From Pseudomonadota bacterium (GTDB lineage: Bacteria; Pseudomonadota; Alphaproteobacteria; Rhizobiales; Rhizobiaceae): a stretch of DNA of 23,482 nt. Shown piece by piece: positions 16,061-22,620 of this stretch (the first letter of the stretch is position 1; each line of letters begins with the position of its first letter). The position numbers and the translations under genes were made by a program. The notes beneath the pieces were generated by a model, which was given only the letters and a program-made list of their open reading frames with translations, did no database searches and was not told the origin of the DNA. The DNA lies in contig JAEWOP010000003.1 of NCBI GenBank assembly GCA_023399635.1, positions 1-23,482 on the forward strand. Direction: 5' to 3'.

Positions 16061-16297
16061 TCATGCCTTGAGGCGGTGAAACGCCCGCAATCCATCCCTT
16101 TGGATTTCCTTTCGCAACTCTTCCGCTGCTCCGGGTAACCTCGACCGGCGCACGAGGCGCTTTTCCGTGCTTCCGTGAGGCTGTATGAAGATCGATGCGA
16201 TATAGCAGATCAAGCCACCTGTAGCATGTTGATGATGGACCTCTTCAATAATGACATTAACCGTCAAACCGCGAATTCTCGTGATCGTCTGACGCAT
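16061..16297 (-). CDS. Small hypothetical protein (78 aa)
   Basis: A 78-residue ORF convergent with the integrase (3-bp gap to its stop). The start MRQTITRIRGLTVNVIIEEV is preceded on the minus strand by GCGGAGATTCCA, a good ribosome-binding site with 7-base spacing. The sequence has a hydrophobic middle (GGLICYIASIFI) and a basic C-terminal half (EKRLVRRSRLPGAAEELRKEI). I do not recognise the family. Position between integrase and replication gene is where excisionase or control genes often sit, but it lacks an obvious helix-turn-helix. Confidence 0.5.
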   Translation of the reverse strand: MRQTITRIRGLTVNVIIEEVHHQHATGGLICYIASIFIQPHGSTEKRLVRRSRLPGAAEELRKEIQRDGLRAFHRLKA

Positions 16298-16477
16298 TGG
16301 AATCTCCGCTTTCTGATTGAATTTGTTGAATAAAATATAGCAGAAAACGAGATTCTTGAGAATCCTTCGGGGAGATTTGATGTCGGCCTTGGGATAGTAT
16401 TCGTTAATATAAATGATTGGATTTTATCTCTTTTGGGAAGGGATCGTTCGCCTTAATCTCGGCGGCAGGCAGGGGTT
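16298..16477. other. AT-rich intergenic segment
   Basis: About 180 bp, with 16310-16430 clearly richer in A and T than its surroundings (for example GAATAAAATATAGCAGAAAA and GTTAATATAAATGATTGG). It likely holds the promoter of the 78-aa gene and perhaps replication or integration sites. No iterons were seen. Confidence 0.35.
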
Positions 16478-16571
16478 GACAGTGCGAGGGGTGGCATAGG
16501 CTCTTGTTCCGCCTTGGCCAGAATGGGCATGGCGGTGCCTGAAGGGCATAAGAGCCGCCCCTCACACTGTC
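16478..16571. other. Long imperfect hairpin (structured element 1)
   Basis: Arms GACAGTGCGAGGGGTGGC (16478-16495) and GCCGCCCCTCACACTGTC (16554-16571) pair over 18 positions with one mismatch and one G-T pair. Inside, AGGC/GCCT and CCGCC/GGCGG can pair, so nearly the whole 94 bases fold. TTGACA at 16476-16481 overlaps the left arm and could be a -35 box. Candidate roles: a structured RNA, an origin element or an integration/transfer site. Confidence 0.6.
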
Positions 16572-16587
16572 ACCGAGCGACAAGGTT

Positions 16588-16672
16588 CCACGACTATTTT
16601 TTCCCCGGTCCGCAACGCGGAGCGGGGCGGGACACGTGGCCCGCCTCGAAGGGCAGGAAAAAATCGTAGTGG
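16588..16672. other. Branched inverted repeat (structured element 2)
   Basis: CCACGACTATTTTTTCC (16588-16604) and GGAAAAAATCGTAGTGG (16656-16672) form an inverted repeat with only a small internal mismatch. Between them TCCGC-AAC-GCGGA and GGCGGG...CCCGCC make two further stems, giving a cloverleaf-like shape. It follows element 1 by 16 bases. Not a tRNA: no anticodon or TPsiC arm can be placed. Confidence 0.55.
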
Positions 16673-16830
16673 AAGAGAGCGTGGCTACCCCTGCTGGATT
16701 TTCAGTGCCTTGCGATCACCTTTGAATATGTCAACAATTACAAAATGATAAGAATTTCCTTGCCAGAGAAAATCGTTGACAAGGGCGTGGGTTGCGGTGA
16801 CGCTTTTGCATCGGCAATTTGGAAATCGTT

Positions 16831-17040
16831 ATGTCTCAGTCTCAATGCTTTGAAAGTCACATGGATCGTATTGTCCATGAAATGCCATCTCTCGCTCTAC
16901 ATCCGGGTTTTGATGGGTTCGTCCGCTTGATGGCGACCATTGAAGATCATGAGCAGATTGATTTCTCCACCGCAAATCGGATTTTTCTTACGCTGATGGA
17001 TGCGTATGCGATTGGCAGGCAATCGAAGGAATTGGCTTGA
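16831..17040 (+). CDS. Small hypothetical protein (69 aa)
   Basis: A 69-residue ORF, MSQSQCFESHMDRIVHEMPS through DAYAIGRQSKELA, preceded by TTTGGAAATCGTT, a fair ribosome site. It ends 27 bp before a strong terminator, which supports a real transcript. The acidic, mostly helical sequence has no motif I recognise. It may be an accessory or copy-control protein of the mobile element, by position only. Confidence 0.5.
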   Translation: MSQSQCFESHMDRIVHEMPSLALHPGFDGFVRLMATIEDHEQIDFSTANRIFLTLMDAYAIGRQSKELA

Positions 17041-17067
17041 CCTAACCGCCGCCAGACCTGAGCATAA

Positions 17068-17109
17068 AAAAACCGACGTCACAGGGTTAGCGTCCCTCGG
17101 TCGGTTTTT
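17068..17109 (+). terminator. Rho-independent terminator (bidirectional)
   Basis: AAAAACCGAC (17068-17077) and GTCGGTTTTT (17100-17109) form a 10-bp stem, with AGGG/CCCT pairing in the loop. The A-run before and T-run after make it a terminator in either direction. It closes the 69-aa gene and insulates the replication gene from it. Confidence 0.85.
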
Positions 17110-17173
17110 CGTAGGAATGTTTGATAATGATGAACAATCTTTATTACATTGTAAAGCCGCCGTTGACGGCTGA

Positions 17174-18658
17174 GTGACCGGCGGGCTGGTACATAGCCCA
17201 GCCCAAAATACACAGGCCGACGATTTTCCAAAAAGAAATGTTGACATTAATTCGTGGCCGCACGGTTTCGACTACGGCGTGTTCGGTGCACGTCAGCACA
17301 TTGAAAATCTCCATCCGAACAATTCACGCGGTGGCCTGAGAAATGGCGTTATTAGCTTTGCACAACGGGTGCGCGGGCAGGAAAAGCCGTGGAAGGAGTG
17401 GACCGCCCCAGTTGGCGGCGGCGCGATAATGGAAGCCGAGCGGCTCCTTCAGCAAGATAATCGGACCGACCTGTACGTGTCGCAGGCCGCGTTCTGGAAA
17501 TGGCGCTCCATCTCACAGTTGACGGCGATTGGTGCATGCTACGCGGACCTCGACTATCACAACGTAGCTCGATTGCGTGGAAAGGCTCCTGGCGATGTAG
17601 CCAGTGCCGTTCTCGGTCATCTGGAAGACGCGATGATACCGCATCCGTCTTATATCCTTTCAACCGGGAGAGGCCTTGTCTGCGTCTGGCTGTCAGAATT
17701 GTTGCCTCGTGCCGTCCTCCCTCGGTGGAATGCCGTCCAGAAGCGCCTAGGAGCGATCCTAGAGCCGTTCGGAGCGGATAAGAAGGCTCTGGACGCTGCC
17801 CGCGTCTTTCGGCTCGCCGGGAGCGAGAATTCCAGCGCAGAACGAGAGAGATGCAAAGTCGGAATGGTCTGGTGTCATGGTTCACCTGAAACACCGACAC
17901 GTCAAGATTTCGGGACGCTCGCAGATGAAGTCCTACCGGTCACCCATGCCGATCTCATCTCCCTCCGTGCGGAGCGGGCCAAACGCAAGGCAGAGGGAAA
18001 AGATAATACGCGTCCGGTCCTCACCTTGTCGGGAGCGACATATTGGGAATCAGTCCTCAGTGATTTGCAGCGCCTCCGAGCACATCGCTGTCCAGAAGGT
18101 GCGTTACCGGAAGGACAGCGCGATTCCTGGCTGTTTGTTGCAGGCGTAGCGGTATCATGGATTTCACCGCCAGAGGTCCTTGGCCGGGAAATCATATCAC
18201 TCGCGAAGGAGGCGGCGGGATGGCGCGATAGTGAAACGAAATCCCGTATGTCTGCCGTCATAAAAAGGGCGCGGCAAGCTGCCGATGGGCAGAAGATGGA
18301 TTTTGGCGGACGTGAGGTTGACTGCCGCTATAGGATGAAGGCCAGCACGATTGTCGAATGGCTGGGTATTGATCCGGCAGAACAGCGTGCGGCAGGACTC
18401 CGGGTGCTGGTCGATGGAGATCGGAAACGAGAGCTTTCCATTGAACGGACGGAAAAGTCGCGACGTGCAAAGGGCGTGAAAGATCGGACAGGGCAGCAGA
18501 CTGCGAGGCTTGAGATGGGTGGTATGGCGCTGTATCTGCAAGAAACGAAGGGCATGCGACGTGACGACCTTGCAGCGCATTTCGGTGTGTCTGCGGGTCA
18601 GATTTCCAAGGCCATGTCTGAGGCACGCCAAGCGAGCCAAAGAAAAGGAAAATCTTGA
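17174..18658 (+). CDS. AEP-primase-like replication protein
   Basis: A 494-residue protein (GTG start at 17174, uncertain; no strong ribosome site). The N-terminal half has archaeo-eukaryotic primase features: ACYADLDYHN with the metal-binding DLD (125-127), ILSTGRGLVCVWL (s-G-x-G-x-x-x-x-W strand), and ALDAARVFRLAGSENS (D207, R210, R213). Such primase-like domains occur in plasmid and integrative-element replication proteins that prime or start element replication. The C-terminal end carries a helix-turn-helix, MRRDDLAAHFGVSAGQISKAM. No helicase Walker motif is present, so host or other element functions would be needed. It lies between integrase and relaxase, as expected of an IME replication module. 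It could alternatively be a regulator derived from such a primase. Confidence 0.7.
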   Translation: MTGGLVHSPAQNTQADDFPKRNVDINSWPHGFDYGVFGARQHIENLHPNNSRGGLRNGVISFAQRVRGQEKPWKEWTAPVGGGAIMEAERLLQQDNRTDLYVSQAAFWKWRSISQLTAIGACYADLDYHNVARLRGKAPGDVASAVLGHLEDAMIPHPSYILSTGRGLVCVWLSELLPRAVLPRWNAVQKRLGAILEPFGADKKALDAARVFRLAGSENSSAERERCKVGMVWCHGSPETPTRQDFGTLADEVLPVTHADLISLRAERAKRKAEGKDNTRPVLTLSGATYWESVLSDLQRLRAHRCPEGALPEGQRDSWLFVAGVAVSWISPPEVLGREIISLAKEAAGWRDSETKSRMSAVIKRARQAADGQKMDFGGREVDCRYRMKASTIVEWLGIDPAEQRAAGLRVLVDGDRKRELSIERTEKSRRAKGVKDRTGQQTARLEMGGMALYLQETKGMRRDDLAAHFGVSAGQISKAMSEARQASQRKGKS

Positions 18659-18669
18659 TTTTCCCATGA

Positions 18670-18690
18670 CTGGGGGACAAAGCCCCCCAG
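18670..18690. terminator. GC-rich hairpin after the replication gene
   Basis: CTGGGGG (18670-18676) pairs with CCCCCAG (18684-18690) around a short ACAAAGC loop, 12 bases after the replication-gene stop. There is no T-run, so it may be a transcription end site or the first hairpin of the structured tract that follows; GC-rich hairpins of this shape also occur in transfer origins. Confidence 0.5.
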
Positions 18691-18719
18691 ACCCCGTGGA
18701 AGGTAAACACCATACACCG

Positions 18720-18921
18720 CATCACTTCGTGACGAACGCTGATTTTCCAGCGTTTCGGCTTGTCAGCTAATGCTGGCAACGAGGCCGTACGGCCCGAGCC
18801 TCGAAGAGGCGACGTCACCGAGCTTAATCGCCTCCCCGGCGACGAAGGGGGGTTCCCGGCAGGGTCTCCACGAAGTGGCCTCCATGGAATGGCCGACACT
18901 ATCGAAGATAGTGATAGTCGG
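18720..18921. other. Tract of closely spaced short hairpins, three with C-GAA-G triloops
   Basis: In about 200 bp I count: TCAC-TTC-GTGA (18722-18732), AACGCTG/CAGCGTT (18735-18754), TTGTCAGC/GCTGGCAA (18760-18779), palindrome GGCCGTACGGCC (18783-18794), GCCTC-GAA-GAGGC (18798-18810), TCGCC/GGCGA (18828-18842), CCAC-GAA-GTGG (18868-18878) and CACTATC-GAA-GATAGTG (18897-18913), the last nested in CCGAC/GTCGG (18893-18921). C-GAA-G triloops are known to make unusually stable single-stranded DNA hairpins. The tract separates the replication gene from the restriction-modification cargo and codes for nothing convincing. Candidate single-strand origin or oriT. Confidence 0.6.
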
Positions 18922-18962
18922 TCACTACGTCTTTGCTGCGGCGGCTTACTCGTATAACCTGT

Positions 18963-20405
18963 TTATCGTCGCTGGGAGCTAGAAAGGAACTCATCGACGA
19001 CCACTTCCGCCTCGACAACCAACTCCCGCTCTGCCGCTTCCGCCTCCGCCATTCGTAGAGCCGCGTTCTCAGCCAGCTCACCGATTTCCGTCTCTAATTT
19101 CGCACCTAGTCGAACAATCGGAATGTTCGCGACATCGCTCGGATCAAGATGGGGAATAGATGTTCCGTATGCTTCCCGAATGACTAGAGGGCGACCCAGC
19201 GTCGGATGAGACAGGGCCGTCAAGATATAGCCCGGACGTGCCTTTTCTGGTTGAGTGGCAATCCTGATCAGATCATCTGAGAGCAACCAGTCAAGGTGAT
19301 ACCTTGTAAGAAGCTTGGCCGAGCCGTTTAGGCCATACGTTTGACCAGACCTCGCCATCACGATCCAATTCTCTCTGATTTGAAAATCAGCTTCGTTTCG
19401 CTTCCCCTCAACGAGAACCTTTTTTGTCTCAAACACGTTCGTGGTGAACAGTTCATCCGGCCCCATGTACGGTGTGCCCTCTTCGGCGAAGATGCGCTTG
19501 AACCGGTTAGGCCACCAAATGCGGTCCACAATCGCACTGAGGGGCTCCCATCGCTGAAACCTGGAGATGATATCCTTCACCTTCGGCGCGTGATAGGCGG
19601 CCTCCAGACGCCTTCTGCCCCCAGAAAAATGCTGAATACTGACACCCCCAAAAGGTGCAGCGATTGTCTCAGACTTTAGTCCCACTGACTTTTCGAAAAG
19701 GTTCTCTGCCCCCCTAGTGAGAGCGGTTGCCTCGTTCCGCAACTGGACGATGCGTTGGACCTTCGAATTGAAGTTTGATGCTAAATCGTCCGATATTATC
19801 GGAATGGGCAGCTCATTCAGGTGCGACCCCTCTATATGGCGGATCACGCTCGCATATTGAGAACTGCCAATCATCGCCTGACACTGAGGGGATCGAATAA
19901 AGGCATACAGCCAGCCCCAGTGTATTTTATCTCTTGGTTCCACACGCAGAAAATGATGAGATATGATCGTGTTCTCATGCTGTTGCGTGGCCACGATAGC
20001 TCGACCTACGGTCGCCGATGCCATCACGAGGATTGCTCCCTGTTCGACGAACCGCGACTGAGCTGCATTAGTTTTTTCGACGGCAAGCCACTTCCTCGGC
20101 GATGGTATCGGGTCGAAAACCTGGCTTGTGTTCAGGTACGGGACACCATTTTCTGGGGAGACAAGAACCTGTTTGATCCGAGGAGGTGCGGAGACCAACG
20201 CGAGAGCGCCAAAGCGGTCCCAACCATCGACTTTCGCCTCTATGGCGTGCCGTATCGCAAAGCCGCTCTTCAGAAAGCTTTCTGCTTCCATCCGACGATC
20301 ACCACCAAACAACAGCGACGCTTGGAGAGAGGAAGATTTGACCTTGTGCCAAGGCCAATCGGTCTTTGGCTCGCGCGGCGGGGTTAGTCTTGCTCGTATA
20401 GCCAT
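18963..20405 (-). CDS. hsdS: HsdS-like DNA specificity subunit
   Basis: A 480-residue protein with the two-half layout of type I S subunits. Target-recognition domain 1 spans roughly residues 35-215 (GVPYLNTSQVFDP; GRAIVATQQHENTIISHHFLRV; HLNELPIPII) and ends in a helical spacer (FNSKVQRIVQLRNEATALTR). Domain 2 spans about 255-435 (GTPYMGPDELFTTNVF; WIVMARSGQTYGLNG; ANIPIVRLG), followed by a second helix rich in A and E to the C terminus. Each domain should read half of a bipartite DNA site. The start ATG (20403-20405) overlaps the methylase gene by 22 bp. It is the last gene of the operon. It gives specificity to the nuclease-methylase partner; the recognised sequence cannot be predicted here. 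Confidence 0.85.
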   Translation of the reverse strand: MAIRARLTPPREPKTDWPWHKVKSSSLQASLLFGGDRRMEAESFLKSGFAIRHAIEAKVDGWDRFGALALVSAPPRIKQVLVSPENGVPYLNTSQVFDPIPSPRKWLAVEKTNAAQSRFVEQGAILVMASATVGRAIVATQQHENTIISHHFLRVEPRDKIHWGWLYAFIRSPQCQAMIGSSQYASVIRHIEGSHLNELPIPIISDDLASNFNSKVQRIVQLRNEATALTRGAENLFEKSVGLKSETIAAPFGGVSIQHFSGGRRRLEAAYHAPKVKDIISRFQRWEPLSAIVDRIWWPNRFKRIFAEEGTPYMGPDELFTTNVFETKKVLVEGKRNEADFQIRENWIVMARSGQTYGLNGSAKLLTRYHLDWLLSDDLIRIATQPEKARPGYILTALSHPTLGRPLVIREAYGTSIPHLDPSDVANIPIVRLGAKLETEIGELAENAALRMAEAEAAERELVVEAEVVVDEFLSSSQRR

Positions 20406-22366
20406 GACCGGAACGCCTGTGCGATTTGAAGGGTATTGTCGTCGATGACCTTGCGTAGCGTGCGCTGCCTTTTATAGACGGGCTTTCCGTCCTCGTATTC
20501 TTTTAGTGTTTCTTCGATTTCCTCGACTATCTCATTACCTTTGCTGTCTCGCACATAGATCACGTTGCCGCGCTTGTCGTGGCCAATGTGGTTGGCAACG
20601 GCCATGAAGACCTCGTAGTCGTTAAGGCGACCAGCCGCCGTCTCGACGGCGATCTGCTCGTCGGTTTTGCGTTCCAGGATAAGAACGCTGGTTTGCACAC
20701 TAACGTGTGGCTGGAAGGTGTCGTGATGCAGATCGATACTGGCAAGCACGCGGGTGTTCTGCAATATCCACTCCCGGACGTAGCCAAGGCCAGGCGACCC
20801 GAGGATACCATCGGGGAGAACGATGGCGCAGCGTCCTGATCCCGGTTTCAGAAGCTTGACACACCGCTCGATGAACAAGATTTCAGGTGGCTGCGATTTT
20901 TGAACAGCGTCTGTCTTTATCCACTTATCTGTGTCGGCCTTATAGGTCCAAGTGTGCCCGAGATCGTATGCCTCCAAGATTGACGGTTCATCGATAGGAA
21001 TCTTCGACCCGAAGGGAGGATTAGTAAAAAGTAGATCGATCTGCCCCATGATCTGCCGATCTCGAAGCGCATCCTCCCATGTGGCTGGGGCCTTGAGCGA
21101 ATTCGCCTGATACAACCCGCCAGCGCCGTCATTGTTCATGACCATATTCATCTTGGAAGCTTTGACGAGGTTCGGGTTCAGGTCCATGCCGATAATGAAA
21201 TTTTGGGCGAACCGCTGCACGCGCTGCCGGATTGCAGTTTCGGCGCGCTCAACGTCACCCCACTTAGTGATCTCGGCTGATCTAATTTTTTCGATCACAT
21301 AGTTCATGGCCGTGATCAAAAAGCCTCCGGTACCGCAGGCTGGATCGAGAATCATCTGTCGCTCGCCTGGATCAAGCATCGCGACAGCCATTTGGCAAAT
21401 GTTCCGAGGAGTGAAGAACTCACCACGATCCCCACGCAGGTTCGAGCCGACAATTTCCTCGTAAGCGCGGCCTTTAACGTCGATGTCGCTCTCAAGCAGC
21501 GAATACATCTGCAACTGACTAACGATGTAAGCGCGTACCCCATCATTCAGTTCGACCGTCTCAGTCTCCCGAAAGATAGTTGGATATTCGGCTTTCACGT
21601 GATCAAAAAGACGGGCGATCCGGGCCTTCACCTTGAGTTGCCCGTTCATCCCGTGTCGCTCTTTCGACGTGGCATAGAACTCCACTTCATCGGAGCTACG
21701 TTCGTCATGGATTTTACAAAAGATGATCTTAAGCAGTTCCCAAAACGCCTCGGGCTTCTGTAGTCCTTGGTTACCAGCAATGTAGTTGTGGCAGCGGCGG
21801 AAGGCGAACAGCAGCGCGTCAGAAGATGCGGCCTTCAACTGATCGAAACGCGGGCGCTCGACTTCATCTTCCGTCCGGCCCTTGGCTGGGATGTCAGGTA
21901 TATCCTCGAACACCACTTTGCCGTTCGCGTCGACGCGTCGATAGCAATAGCGCTCAACGCCGTTCGTCCACATGCCATAGGCAACATTTGGGCAGGCGGC
22001 CATATAGCTTTGCAGCTGGCCGACGCCTTCCTTCCTGTCGGAAGACTTTATCTTCTGTGATTTGCATTCGATGATTATGCGGGCGCGATCCTGATCGTGC
22101 CTGTCACCCTCATCAAACACAACGAGGTCAGCCCTTGGCTTTCGCGAGCCAAGCCGCAGGGTTAGTTCCACCGAGACCTCGGCTTTCTCATACCCATATT
22201 CCCGCACAAGCGACTTCGCGATCTCCTGGCGAACGTATTCCTCGGGTGTCTCACTTCGCTGGGTAATTCCGTCGATGTAATCGAGGATTTTGCCCTGCTG
22301 AACAATGACAGCGATAGGCCGCACGGCTGTTTTCTGAATCTGAGCAGCTTGGGCAGCCACGATCAC
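20384..22366 (-). CDS. Fused PD-(D/E)XK nuclease and N6-adenine methyltransferase (HsdM-like)
   Basis: A 660-residue fusion. Residues 1-150 form an HsdR_N-like PD-(D/E)XK nuclease: RADLVVFD (D80), IIIECKSQ (E100, K102) and Q117 in GVGQLQSYM. A helical HsdM-type region follows (about 170-310). The methyltransferase has GEFFTPRNICQMAV, AdoMet motif I DPACGTGGFL (341-350) and catalytic motif NPPF (449-452), then LIPDG-type strands (AIVLPDGILG). It makes N6-methyladenine and probably also cuts DNA. With the separate S subunit this resembles BcgI-like type IIB enzymes rather than type I; no HsdR translocase is in view. It overlaps the RHH gene by 4 bp (22363-22366). The N-terminal domain could instead be a degenerate regulatory piece, but the D-ExK residues look intact. 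Confidence 0.85.
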   Translation of the reverse strand: MIVAAQAAQIQKTAVRPIAVIVQQGKILDYIDGITQRSETPEEYVRQEIAKSLVREYGYEKAEVSVELTLRLGSRKPRADLVVFDEGDRHDQDRARIIIECKSQKIKSSDRKEGVGQLQSYMAACPNVAYGMWTNGVERYCYRRVDANGKVVFEDIPDIPAKGRTEDEVERPRFDQLKAASSDALLFAFRRCHNYIAGNQGLQKPEAFWELLKIIFCKIHDERSSDEVEFYATSKERHGMNGQLKVKARIARLFDHVKAEYPTIFRETETVELNDGVRAYIVSQLQMYSLLESDIDVKGRAYEEIVGSNLRGDRGEFFTPRNICQMAVAMLDPGERQMILDPACGTGGFLITAMNYVIEKIRSAEITKWGDVERAETAIRQRVQRFAQNFIIGMDLNPNLVKASKMNMVMNNDGAGGLYQANSLKAPATWEDALRDRQIMGQIDLLFTNPPFGSKIPIDEPSILEAYDLGHTWTYKADTDKWIKTDAVQKSQPPEILFIERCVKLLKPGSGRCAIVLPDGILGSPGLGYVREWILQNTRVLASIDLHHDTFQPHVSVQTSVLILERKTDEQIAVETAAGRLNDYEVFMAVANHIGHDKRGNVIYVRDSKGNEIVEEIEETLKEYEDGKPVYKRQRTLRKVIDDNTLQIAQAFRSWLYEQD

Positions 22367-22557
22367 TCTCCCTCTTTAGCGACCCTGGGCCATTGCTCTG
22401 CCACCGCCTTCTCGACCAGCTGAACCATCCAGTCCTGGACGGACGTGTCTTCAGCGGCGACAACAATCCGCAGCCTTCGATGGAGGTCAGGTTCAAGCCT
22501 CACATGGACCATTCGCGGTCCATCTGGCCGTTTGGATTTGGCGGCGGCGCGAGCCAT
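22363..22557 (-). CDS. Ribbon-helix-helix DNA-binding protein (64 aa)
   Basis: A 64-residue protein with a basic N-terminal arm (MARAAAKSKRPDGPR) and an Arc/CopG-like fold: beta strand MVHVRLEPDLHRRLRIVV, then two helices around TSVQDWMVQLVEKAVAEQW. Such proteins dimerise and bind palindromic operators through the strand. It is the first gene of the minus-strand operon, overlaps the methylase start by 4 bp, and is divergent from the relaxase gene over 63 bp that contain an inverted repeat. It probably represses its own promoter and perhaps the relaxase; it might also serve as a relaxosome accessory factor. Confidence 0.75.
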   Translation of the reverse strand: MARAAAKSKRPDGPRMVHVRLEPDLHRRLRIVVAAEDTSVQDWMVQLVEKAVAEQWPRVAKEGE

Positions 22558-22569
22558 GGGTCAACCCTC

Positions 22570-22600
22570 GTCACGATTGTGATTCTTGTAACACAGTGAC
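22570..22600. promoter_or_regulatory. Inverted repeat between RHH and relaxase genes
   Basis: GTCAC (22570-22574) and GTGAC (22596-22600) enclose a second pair, TGTG/CACA, in the 63-bp divergent gap. It suits an operator for the RHH protein or the transfer origin expected just upstream of a Mob/Pre relaxase gene. Confidence 0.45.
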
Positions 22601-22620
22601 TCTAGGAACAGAAGTGAGGA

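Noticed and set aside
16478..16672. Retron non-coding RNA
   Set aside because: No reverse transcriptase gene is present anywhere nearby, so the structures cannot be assigned to a retron.
16745..16930. 61-codon plus-strand ORF
   Set aside because: It overlaps the better-supported 69-aa frame at 16831, which has a ribosome site and a terminator just after its stop.
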